Origin: Eurosta solidaginis
Taxonomy: Eukaryota; Arthropoda; Insecta; Diptera; Tephritidae
Direction of reading: 5' to 3'
Assembly: GCF_040869045.1 (NCBI RefSeq)
Contig: NC_090319.1
Span: forward strand, 239,871,832-239,935,831
DNA: 64,000 bases
Shown here: positions 1 through 10,400 of the stretch, one piece after another
Numbering within the stretch: position 1 is the first letter of the stretch
How the letters are laid out: the number at the start of each line of letters is the position of its first letter
Translations under genes and position numbers: made by a program
Notes under the pieces: model-generated
Database searches by the model: none
Told to the model about the DNA's origin: nothing
The model's input: the letters and a program-made list of their open reading frames with translations, nothing else

Positions 1-1289
1 GCAAATGTCAAATTATTGTTATTATGATTTGCTTGTAACAAAATTGGGGAGTTGGCTACTTTTCAATATCAGATTTGGGAATTGTTTTTCGAGGTTGAGA
101 GAGAATATTTTCATTTCAGTTTTTCCGCAACCTTCTTGCGATGAATATCGTTTGATACGTACGATATTTCCAATATATTTTTTTACTCCCCCAACACCCC
201 ACAACACACAATCGTCTCGCCTAGCACTCGCTGGCACTGAAACTGATTTAGGAGCCGAAAATAGGCCCATCCCTACATTAAACCTTCATTATTATGGAAA
301 TATTTGAGTGCGCACTATTTTCTTATCATTGTAGAATAGTGTAGTCTTTCTCCACTACGACTAAAAAATGTATTGCAGTCATTTCATTTTTTCACTACCA
401 CTCAGCTGAGTGAAAAACAAAAAATATAATTATTGAAGTTTTCTATGCTTCCATTCAAATGAGTGAAGAAAAATTGTTGTGCACTAAGCTGAAGCTGAAA
501 ATATTTTCACTACCAGCTTTTAAATTTTAGTGAAAAAATTGTCAGCTTCACTACCACTATATATGAGTGAGGCTGATATTTTTTGTATTACAACTCAACT
601 GTGAGTGACGGCTGGTGCATTAATTCACTACGTCCATGTCCACTATATGATAAAATAAATATAAAAAAATTTAACCACATACATATTTTGAAATTTAATA
701 GTAAAAACAATGGCATAATGTGATATACCTTCGAGATTCGGCAGGTAGTCCTATGTTTTATGTCGAGCCCGCACGGCAGCTGCAAGTCAGATGCATATTT
801 GTTAGGTAACTTTTCTTGGCACAAAAAAAAAAAAAAAAAAAACACGGGAAGTGTTTGCCAAACCACTGCCGAGAACTGAACTGAAATATCAGATAACACA
901 TTTAAATAGTCCATATAAATATTAATTAAAAAAATTATACGTATTAGAGCCAATGTGTTAAAAGCTAATTGCATAAATTAAACGAAACGAACGTTGTATT
1001 GTGTTTTTGTTTCGACCACGCGATAAAACAAGTTTTAGAGTCCGTGTTGTATGTGAGACCTCAACAGACATTGGGTAAAAAGAATGAATAAAGATACTAA
1101 TACTGGCTGCTATATACCTCCGATGAGGATGATCCTCTCTTTCAATCAGCGTAGTGCTACTTTTTCATTCTTCCTATAAACCGGCGGCATATGTAAGCTA
1201 AATGAATTTAATGTGACAAGCTTTTCATAGCTGGAATACAGTTAGAGTTTTTGCCAAGCCACTGACGAGGGGTGATGGGATTAAAAAAA
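1..1289. other. AT-rich DNA without a recognisable gene
   Basis: I find no coding signal here. Open frames are short, full of low-complexity residues and resemble no family I know. A homopolymer A run of about 20 lies near 822-841. A short repeated motif at 391-570 is listed separately. It could hold intron or intergenic DNA of a host gene, but nothing in the sequence shows that. Confidence 0.6.
391..570. repeat. short interspersed motif TTCACTACCA with GAGTGA
   Basis: The ten-mer TTCACTACCA begins at about 391, 506 and 547. At 391 and 547 it is followed by CT and, 7-11 bases later, by GAGTGA, so each forms a small interrupted inverted repeat (TCACT...AGTGA). The copies lie within 180 bp and are separated by A/T-rich filler. 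This could be a decayed MITE-like element or simple local duplication. I cannot assign a family. Confidence 0.35.
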
Positions 1290-1640
1290 CTTGTTATACA
1301 CAGCAACGAGGCTCAGTGCCTCGGGGCAGTTTGAGCGCAGACCATACGGCCATAGTAGTATAGCGTCATCAATTACAAGACGAAAAGGTTACCTGATTCT
1401 CTATCTGCGCTGCGAGGGAGATTTTAAAGTCACAATGGAGGTAGATGTTGGCACAAGGGTGCTCAAATGGCGGACGAGGCGATACATGTGTACACAGATG
1501 TTTCCAAGTAGTGGAAGGAGTAGGGTCTGCGGTATACTGTGCTGATCCTGAAATAAACAGATCATAAAAGCTGCCAGATCACTGTAACGTTTTCTAAGCG
1601 CAATTTTTAGCCGTAACCAAAGCAGTAGAAACACTATAAG
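1290..1640 (+). pseudogene. LINE RNase H domain relic
   Basis: A plus-strand stretch reads like the start of a LINE-encoded RNase H domain. One frame gives HVYTDVSK near 1480, corresponding to the usual YTDGSK core with the Gly replaced by Val. After a shift, the next frame reads GVGSAVYCADPEI and then KLPDHCNVF near 1510-1600, matching the pattern of RNase H in I/LOA-type LINEs. There is a stop in each frame and at least one frameshift, so it cannot encode an active enzyme. Sequence upstream to about 1290 is probably from the same element but is less clear. An I/LOA-like element carrying the same domain occurs at 55515-57342 on the other strand. Confidence 0.6.
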
Positions 1641-1976
1641 AAGAATACCTCAATAAGAGAAATATATGAAAAAATTCATGCTATGCGTTTTTTCTTGAGC
1701 TTTTGGATTTTAATGAAAATTTTATTTGTTACTAACAGGGTACCCGACATTGCACTGGATGCGTATTTATATTAAAGTGGCCCTTATTTTTTTTTTTTTT
1801 CATTTTATTTAGTGTATGTGTACGACAACCAATCGCACACCTACCAAAGCATCGCAGTACACACGAAAACTTTGCGCCACCTGTCAGCGAATAGATAAAC
1901 CGAATTGCACCAAAAGGTTTGAGTCCCTGATTAAAGCGTTTAAAAGGTTTAAAATCTTAGCTAAAAGTATTTCATA
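1641..1976. other. unassigned DNA before the satellite locus
   Basis: AT-rich, with a T run near 1788-1800. No coding or repeat assignment is possible from the sequence alone. Confidence 0.5.
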
Positions 1977-2290
1977 TTGTAGGTAAATTTAAAGATTTTG
2001 GAGCAAATACATTTTGACCGATAACTCAGTTATCGATTAATTTATCGAAATATCACAAAATTCAAATGAAACCTGTGACCTTCCTCTATTGTTTGGTGCC
2101 CATATTGTACGCATATTTAGAGGTTTTAGGTAACCTCATTTTAACCGATTATCGTAATATGGCAGCGTGAAATAATTCTTTTTTGGTACGCTACTGTATC
2201 TATTCATGAATTTGATTTTTAATTTTTATGAAGCTGAAAAAAAACTTTGCAAAGGCATTCTTTGATATTTGTTTGGAAACTAAGTGTATT
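1977..2290 (+). repeat. satellite 'head' segment, copy A
   Basis: A 314 bp segment beginning ATTGTAGGTAAATTTA is present again, about 95 percent alike by eye, at 4112-4426. In both places it runs directly into the first 334 bp unit, with CTTCGTTTTTC instead of the CTTCATTTTTC of later units. It contains ATAACTCAGTTATCGATTAA, a small palindromic stretch. The head plus tail units look like a transposable element whose internal unit was amplified. The class is unresolved because no transposase, inverted termini or hairpin end is visible. Confidence 0.7.
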
Positions 2291-2906
2291 TTCCTTCGTT
2301 TTTCAAAAAAAAATCCTTAAAAGTAGCTTAATTGTAGCTTAACAACTACATATTTTTTGTTTCTCACGCGATTTTAATGAAATAAGTTCTAGATTCCCTT
2401 CTGGATTACAGGCTATCCATCTATGAAAGTCTCATATAAATCCATTTGTTAGTTTCCGAGATTATCGATATCATACAGACAAACAGACAAACCGACAAAC
2501 AGACAAACAGAAAAAAGTGGTGCCGATGGATTCTACGACATTCCAAACGTCAAGTACACTCATTTTTTTTAGAAGTCTTGGATGTACAGACACGATTTTC
2601 TAGAGATTTATTATAGTATAGATAGAAGATAGATTTCCTTCGTTTTTCAAAAAAAAATCCTTAAAAGTAGCTTAATTATAGCTTAAACAACTTTTTTTTT
2701 TCTAACGCGATTTTAATGAAATAAGTTCTAGATTCCCTTCTGGATTACATGCTATCCAACTGTGATGAAATCCTCATAAAAATCCATTCGTTAGGCGCCA
2801 AATACACGACACGAACATTTCCGCGAACATTCCGCAATCTTGTTGGCAGTTTTGGCCATACATCATACGAACTTTTGGCCGAACATTAGTTCTCTTTCAG
2901 ACAACG

Positions 2907-3150
2907 ATGAATACGGACAACAATTGTGCTGCAGCAATATTGCTCGCTGTGGCAATTAAGCGTAAAAAAAAGAGAGCAGATCGCAAAAAAAGAATTTGGT
3001 GCAAAGAATGGTTTAAAAAACGAGCAGTTCTTGGACAAAGTGAGCTTATTAAAGAACTGGAATTCACGTCACAAAATGATTTTAAAAATTACGTTCGTAT
3101 GAACAAGGCAACATTTGACCAACTTTTACAAAAAATTTTGCCACTCATAT
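2907..3150 (+). pseudogene. Harbinger transposase, N-terminal fragment
   Basis: An ATG at 2907 opens a frame of 94 codons, of which the first 80 or so match the leader of PIF/Harbinger (DDE_Tnp_4) transposases. A Lys/Arg-rich stretch is followed by RKKRIWCKEWFKKR (about residues 27-40), and then by FKNYVRMNKATFDQLLQKI (about residues 60-78), the conserved start before the DDE core. Homology ends near 3150. The last residues to the stop at 3189-3191 are an antisense reading of the MADF fragment. The catalytic Asp/Asp/Glu triad is missing because the rest of the gene has been deleted. Confidence 0.8.
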
Positions 3151-3323
3151 ATAACTGTAACCTTTGTGGCATCACGATCTACTTCTTTTAATTTTTCGAT
3201 TAAAGTCGGATAATCATTATTCTTTTTAATTCTATTACAATAATCTTTGCTTTTTACTTGCCACAATGATGGCAAAGATTTATACATTTCAATAAATTCA
3301 CTCAGAAATTTTTTATTGTCCAT
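3150..3323 (-). pseudogene. MADF (Myb/SANT-like) Harbinger accessory protein, N-terminal fragment
   Basis: On the minus strand an ATG at 3321-3323 opens a frame starting MDNKKFLSEFIEMYKSLP. It continues with LWQVKSKDYCNR and later KLKEVDRDATK. This is the MADF fold pattern: a helix with the FI..Y pattern, the LW.VKSKDY motif, then a helix of the L..KL kind. Autonomous Harbinger elements carry a second gene of this class, which helps the transposase reach the nucleus and bind DNA (established knowledge). The match stops near 3150 at the deletion junction with the convergent transposase fragment. Residues beyond about 58 are antisense of the transposase gene. Confidence 0.75.
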
Positions 3324-3398
3324 TTTACTTTTCCGCGCACGTCTGTTCCGTTCAGAAATTACTACGATTATGAACTATTTCGCCATACAAGCACGAAC

Positions 3399-3462
3399 AG
3401 TTCGCGCAAATGTTCGCCAAAAATTAAAATATTTTGATTTTTGGTGAACATTTGCGCGAACT
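3399..3462. repeat. subterminal hairpin of the Harbinger element
   Basis: Positions 3399-3424 and 3437-3462 form an inverted repeat of 26 bp arms with one mismatch, around a 12 base AT-rich spacer. The arm begins AGTTCGCGCAAATGTTCG. The GCGAACATTT core resembles the CGAACATTTCCGCGAACA of the terminal repeat, so it may be an extra transposase or MADF binding site. This is inference. Confidence 0.7.
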
Positions 3463-4060
3463 GGCAAACACCACCATACACGACAGAAAAGGTCGCAGAA
3501 ACATGACATAACGGGAATGTTCGCGGAAATGTTCGTGTCGTGTATTTGGCGCTTTAGTTTCCGAGATTATCGATATCATACAGACAAACAGACAAACCGA
3601 CAAACAGACAAACAGAAAAAAGTGGTGCCGATGGATTCTACGACATTCCAAACGTCAAGTACACTCATTTTTTTTTTTTTTGGAAATCTTGGATGTACAG
3701 ACACGATTTTCTAGAGATTTATTATAGTATAGATAGAAGATAGATTTCTTTCGTTTTTCAAAAAAAAATCCTTAAAAGTAGCTTAATTATAGCTTAAACA
3801 ACTACATCTTTTTTGTTTCTCACGCGATTTTAATGAAATAAGTTCTAGATTCCCTTCTGGATTACAGGCTATTCATATGTGAAACTCTCATGAAAATCCA
3901 TTCGTTAGTTTCCGAGATTATCGATATCATACGGACAAACAGACAAACAGAAAAAAGTGGTGCCGATGGATTCTACGATATTCCAAACGTCAAGTACACT
4001 CATTCTTTTTTAGAAATCTTGGATGTACAGACACGATTTTCTAGAGATTTATTATAGTAT

Positions 4061-4111
4061 AGATAGATAGATAGACAGATAGATAGAAGATATATAGATA
4101 GATAGATAGAT
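4061..4111. repeat. (GATA)n microsatellite at the head A/head B junction
   Basis: An imperfect GATA tract of about 50 bp with one GACA and an AGATATAT interruption. It lies exactly where the last copy-A unit ends and head copy B begins. Normal units carry only GATAGAAGATAGAT at the equivalent point, so the tract has expanded here. It may have taken part in joining the two blocks by slippage or unequal exchange. Confidence 0.85.
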
Positions 4112-4426
4112 TGTAGGTAAATTTATAGATTTTAAAGCAAATACATTTTGACCGATAACTCAGTTATCGATTAATTTATCGAAATATCACAAAATTCAAA
4201 TGAAACCTGTGATCTTCCTCTATTGTTTGATGCCCATATTGTACGCATATTTAGAGGTTTTAGGTAACCTCATTTTAACCGATTATCGTAATATGGGAGC
4301 GTAAAATAATTTTTTTTTGGTACGCCACTGTATCTATTCATGAATTTGATTTTTAATTTATATGAAATTGAAAAAAAACTTTGCAAAGGCATTCTTTGAT
4401 ATTTGTTTGGAAACTAAGTGCATTTT
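4112..4426 (+). repeat. satellite 'head' segment, copy B
   Basis: Second copy of the 1977-2290 head, with scattered substitutions (for example TATAGATTTTAAAGC where copy A has AAAGATTTTGGAGC). It runs into the large array. No trace of the head is seen between units inside the array, so the head was not part of the unit that was amplified. Confidence 0.75.
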
Positions 4427-7400
4427 CCTTCGTTTTTCAAAAAAAAAAATCCTTAAAAGTAGCTTAATTGTAGCTTAACAACTACATATTTTTTGTTTCT
4501 CACGCGATTTTAATGAAATAAGTTCTAGATTCCCTTCTGGATTACAGGCTATCCATCTGTGAAAGTCTCATAAAAATCAAATTCGTTAGTTTCCGAGATT
4601 ATCGATATCATACAGACAAACAGACAAACAGAAAAAAGTGGTGCCGATGGATTCTACGACATTCCAAACGTCAAGTACACTCATTTTTTTTTTTAGAAAT
4701 CTTGGATGTACATACACGATTTTCTAGAGATTTATTATAGTATAGATAGAAGATAGATTTCCTTCATTTTTCAAAAAAAAAAATCCTTAAAAGTAGCTTA
4801 ATTGTAGCTTAAACAACTACATCTTTTTTGTTTCTCACGAGATTTTAATGAAATAAGTTCTAGATTCTCTTCTGGATTACAGGCTATCCATCTTTGAAAG
4901 TCTCATAAAAATCCATTCGTTAGTTTCCGAGATTATCGATATCATACAGACAAACAGACAAACAGAAAAAAGTGGTGCCGATGGATTCTACGACATTCCA
5001 AACGTCAAGTACACTCATTTTTTTTTTTAGAAATCTTGGATGTACAGACACGATTTTCTAGATATTTATTATAGTATAGATAGAAGATAGATTTCCTTCA
5101 TTTTTCAAAAAAAAAAATCCTTAAAAGTAGCTTAATTGTAGCTTAAACAACTACATCTTTTTTGTTTCTCACGCGATTTTAATGAAATAAGTTCTAGATT
5201 CCCTTCTGGATTACAGGCTATCCATCTGTGAAAGTCTCATAAAAATCAAATTCGTTAGTTTCCGAGATTATCGATATCATACAGACAAACAGACAAACAG
5301 AAAAAAGTGGTGCCGATGGATTCTACGACATTCCAAACGTCAAGTACACTCATTTTTTTTTTTAGAAATCTTGGATGTACAGACACGATTTTCTAGAGAT
5401 TTATTATAGTATAGATGGAAGATAGATTTCCTTCATTTTTCAAAAAAAAAAATCCTTAAAAGTAGCTTAATTGTAGCTTAAACAACTACATCTTTTTTGT
5501 TTCTCACGCGATTTTAATGAAATAAGTTCTAGATTCCCTTCTGGATTACAGGCTATCCATCTGTGAAAGTCTCATAAAAATCCATTCGTTAGTTTCCGAG
5601 ATTATCGATATCATACAGACAAACAGACAAACAGAAAAAAGTGGTGCCGATGGATTCTACGACATTCCAAACGTCAAGTACACTCATTTTTTTTTTTTAG
5701 AAATCTTGGATGTACAGACACGATTTTCTAGATATTTATTATAGTATAGATAGAAGATAGATTTCCTTCATTTTTCAAAAAAAAAAATCCTTAAAAGTAG
5801 CTTAATTGTAGCTTAAACAACTACATCTTTTTTGTTTCTCACGCGATTTTAATGAAATAAGTTCTAGATTCCCTTCTGGATTACAGGCTATCCATCTGTG
5901 AAAGTCTCATAAAAATCCATTCGTTAGTTTCCGAGATTATCGAGATCATACAGACAAACAGACAAACAGAAAAAAGTGGTGCCGATGGATTCTACGACAT
6001 TCCAAACGTCAAGTACACTCATTTTTTTTTTTAGAAATCTTGGATGTACAGACACGATTTTCTAGATATTTATTATAGTATAGATAGAAGATAGATTTCC
6101 TTCATTTTTCAAAAAAAAAAATCCTTAAAAGTAGCTTAATTTAGCTTAAACAACTACATCTTTTTTGTTTCTCACGCGATTTTAATGAAATAAGTTCTAG
6201 ATTCCCTTCTGGATTACAGGCTATCCATCTGTGAAAGTCTCATAAAAATCCATTCGTTAGTTTCCGAGATTATCGATATCATACAGACAAACAGACAAAC
6301 AGAAAAAAGTGGTGCCGATGGATTCTACGACATTCCAAACGTCAAGTACACTCACTTTTTTTTTTAGAAATCTTGGATGTACAGACACGATTTTCTAGAG
6401 ATTTATTATAGTATAGATAGAAGATAGATTTCCTTCATTTTTCAAAAAAAAAAATCCTTAAAAGTAGCTTAATTGTAGCTTAAACAACTACATCTTTTTT
6501 GTTTCTCACGCGATTTTAATGAAATAAGTTCTAGATTCTCTTCTGGATTACAGGCTATCCATCTGTGAAAGTCTCATAAAAATCCATTCGTTAGTTTCCG
6601 AGATTATCGATATCATACAGACAAACAGACAAACAGAAAAAAGTGGTGTCGATGGATTCTACGACATTCCAAACGTCAAGTACACTCATTTTTTTTTTTA
6701 GAAATCTTGGATGTACAGACACGATTTTCTAGATATTTATTATAGTATAGATAGAAGATAGATTTCCTTCATTTTTCAAAAAAAAAAATCCTTAAAAGTA
6801 GCTTAATTGTAGCTTAAACAACTACATCTTTTTTGTTTCTCACGAGATTTTAATGAAATAAGTTCTAGATTCTCTTCTGGATTACAGGCTATCCATCTGT
6901 GAAAGTCTCATAAAAATCCATTCGTTAGTTTCCGAGATTATCGATATCATACAGACAAACAGACAAACAGAAAAAAGTGGTGCCGATGGATTCTACGACA
7001 TTCCAAACGGAAAGTACACTCATTTTTTTTTTTAGAAATCTTGGATGTACAGACACGATTTTCTAGAGATTTATTATAGTATAGATAGAAGATAGATTTC
7101 CTTCATTTTTCAAAAAAAAAAATCCTTAAAAGTAGCTTAATTGTAGCTTAAACAACTACATCTTTTTTGTTTCTCACGCGATTTTAATGAAATAAGTTCT
7201 AGATTCTCTTCTGGATTACAGGCTATCCATCTGTGAAAGTCTCATAAAAATCCATTCGTTAGTTTCCGAGATTATCGATATCATACAGACAAACAGACAA
7301 ACAGAAAAAAGTGGTGCCGATGGATTCTACGACATTCCAAACGTCAAGTACACTCATTTTTTTTTTTAGAAATCTTGGATGTACAGACACGATTTTCTAG

Positions 7401-10400
7401 AGATTTATTATAGTATAGATAGAAGATAGATTTCCTTCATTTTTCAAAAAAAAAATTCTTAAAAGTAGCTTAATTGTAGCTTAAACAACTACATCTTTTT
7501 TGTTTCTCACGCGATTTTAATGAAATAAGTTCTAGATTCCCTTCTGGATTACAGGCTATCCATCTGTGAAAGTCTCATAAAAATCCATTCGTTAGTTTCC
7601 GAGATTATCGATATCATACAGACAAACAGACAAACAGAAAAAAGTGGTGTCGATGGATTCTACGACATTCCAAACGTCAAGTACACTCATTTTTTTTTTT
7701 AGAAATCTTGGATGTACAGACACGATTTTCTAGATATTTATTATAGTATAGATAGAAGATAGATTTCCTTCATTTTTCAAAAAAAAAATCCTTAAAAGTA
7801 GCTTAATTGTAGCTTAAACAACTACATCTTTTTTGTTTCTCACGAGATTTTAATGAAATAAGTTCTAGATTCTCTTCTGGATTACAGGCTATCCATCTGT
7901 GAAAGTCTCATAAAAATCCATTCGTTAGTTTCCGAGATTATCGATATCATACAGACAAACAGACAAACAGAAAAAAGTGGTGCCGATGGATTCTACGACA
8001 TTCCAAAAGTCAAGTACACTCATTTTTTTTTTTAGAAATCTTGGATGTACAGACACGATTTTCTAGAGATTTATTATAGTATAGATAGAAGATAGATTTC
8101 CTTCATTTTTCAAAAAAAAAAATCCTTAATAGTAGCTTAATTGTAGCTTAAACAACTACATCTTTTTTGTTTCTCACGCAATTTTAATGAAATAAGTTCT
8201 AGATTCTCTTCTGGATTACAGGCTATCCATCTGTGAAAGTCTCATAAAAATCCATTCGTTAGTTTCCGAGATTATCGATATCATACAGACAAACAGACAA
8301 ACAGAAAAAAGTGGTGCCGATGGATTCTACGACATTCCAAACGTCAAGTACACTCATTTTTTTTTTTAGAAATCTTGGATGTACAGACACGATTTTCTAG
8401 ATATTTATTATAGTATAGATGGAAGATAGATTTCCTTCATTTTTCAAAAAAAAAAATCCTTAAAAGTAGCTTAATTGTAGCTTAAACAACTACATCTTTT
8501 TTGTTTCTCACGCGATTTTAATGAAATAAGTTCTAGATTCCCTTCTGGATTACAGGCTATCCATCTGTGAAAGTCTCATAAAAATCCATTCGTTAGTTTC
8601 CGAGATTATCGATATCATACAGACAAACAGACAAACAGAAAAAAGTGGTGCCGATGGATTCTACGACATTCCAAACGTCAAGTACACTCACTTTTTTTTT
8701 TAGAAATCTTGGATGTACAGACACGATTTTCTAGAGATTTATTATAGTATAGATAGAAGATAGATTTCCTTCATTTTTCAAAAAAAAAAATCCTTAAAAG
8801 TAGCTTAATTGTAGCTTAAACAACTACATCTTTTTTGTTTCTCACGCGATTTTAATGAAATAAGTTCTAGATTCCCTTCTGGATTACAGGCTATCCATCT
8901 GTGAAAGTCTCATAAAAATCCATTCGTTAGTTTCCGAGATTATCGATATCATACAGACAAACAGACAAACAGAAAAAAGTGGTGTCGATGGATTCTACGA
9001 CATTCCAAACGTCAAGTACACTCATTTTTTTTTTTAGAAATCTTGGATGTACAGACACGATTTTCTAGATATTTATTATAGTATAGATAGAAGATAGATT
9101 TCCTTCATTTTTCAAAAAAAAAAATCCTTAAAAGTAGCTTAATTGTAGCTTAAACAACTACATCTTTTTTGTTTCTCACGAGATTTTAATGAAATAAGTT
9201 CTAGATTCTCTTCTGGATTACAGGCTATCCATCTGTGAAAGTCTCATAAAAATCCATTCGTTAGTTTCCGAGATTATCGATATCATACAGACAAACAGAC
9301 AAACAGAAAAAAGTGGTGCCGATGGATTCTACGACATTCCAAACGTCAAGTACACTCATTTTTTTTTTTAGAAATCTTGGATGTACAGACACGATTTTCT
9401 AGATATTTATTATAGTATAGATAGAAGATAGATTTCCTTCATTTTTCAAAAAAAAAAATCCTTAAAAGTAGCTTAATTGTAGCTTAAACAACTACATCTT
9501 TTTTGTTTCTCACGCGATTTTAATGAAATAAGTTCTAGATTCCCTTCTGGATTACAGGCTATCCATCTGTGAAAGTCTCATAAAAATCCATTCGTTTGTT
9601 TCCGAGATTATCGATATCATACAGACAAACAGACAAACAGAAAAAAGTGGTGCCGATGGATTCTACGACATTCCAAACGTCAAGTACACTCACTTTTTTT
9701 TTTAGAAATCTTGGATGTACAGACACGATTTTCTAGAGATTTATTATAGTATAGATAGAAGATAGATTTCCTTCATTTTTCAAAAAAAAAAATCCTTAAA
9801 AGTAGCTTAATTGTAGCTTAAACAACTACATCTTTTTTGTTTCTCACGCGATTTTAATGAAATAAGTTCTAGATTCTCTTCTGGATTACAGGCTATCCAT
9901 CTGTGAAAGTCTCATAAAAATCCATTCGTTAGTTTCCGAGATTATCGATATCATACAGACAAACAGACAAACAGAAAAAAGTGGTGCCGATGGATTCTAC
10001 GACATTCCAAACGTCAAGTACACTCATTTTTTTTTTTAGAAATCTTGGATGTACAGACACGATTTTCTAGAGATTTATTATAGTATAGATAGAAGATAGA
10101 TTTCCTTCATTTTTCAAAAAAAAAATCCTTAAAAGTAGCTTAATTGTAGCTTAAACAACTACATCTTTTTTGTTTCTCACGCGATTTTAATGAAATAAGT
10201 TCTAGATTCTCTTCTGGATTACAGGCTATCCATCTGTGAAAGTCTCATAAAAATCCATTCGTTAGTTTCCGAGATTATCGATATCATACAGACAAACAGA
10301 CAAACAGAAAAAAGTGGTGCCGATGGATTCTACGACATTCCAAACGTCAAGTACACTCATTTTTTTTTTTAGAAATCTTGGATGTACAGACACGATTTTC

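Larger units (their letters stand above)
2794..3553 (+). mobile_element. internally deleted PIF/Harbinger element
   Basis: The element interrupts a satellite unit exactly: CCATTCGTTA precedes it and TTAGTTTCCGAG follows, giving a TTA target duplication at 2791-2793 and 3554-3556. A 3 bp TWA-type duplication is the established PIF/Harbinger signature. The ends are inverted repeats of about 40 bp, beginning GGCGCCAAATACACGACACG on the left and matched on the right apart from the outermost base. Inside are the beginnings of both Harbinger genes: a transposase on plus (2907) and a MADF/Myb-like protein on minus (3323), joined by a deletion near 3150. It cannot move by itself, but its termini look intact and could be used by an autonomous relative elsewhere. 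Confidence 0.88.
2291..4060 (+). repeat. early 334 bp-type units behind head copy A
   Basis: Three full or partial units follow head A, beginning near 2291, 2635 and 3748. They carry the landmarks of the array unit: TCACGCGATTTTAATGAAAT, TTTCCGAGATTATCGATATC, the CAGACAAACAGACAAACAG run and GATTTATTATAGTATAGAT. The second unit is split by the Harbinger derivative at 2794-3553. These units differ from each other more than units inside the main array do (CTTCGTTTTTC variants, an extra GACAAACC in the CAGA run), as expected for the edge of a tandem array. Confidence 0.85.
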
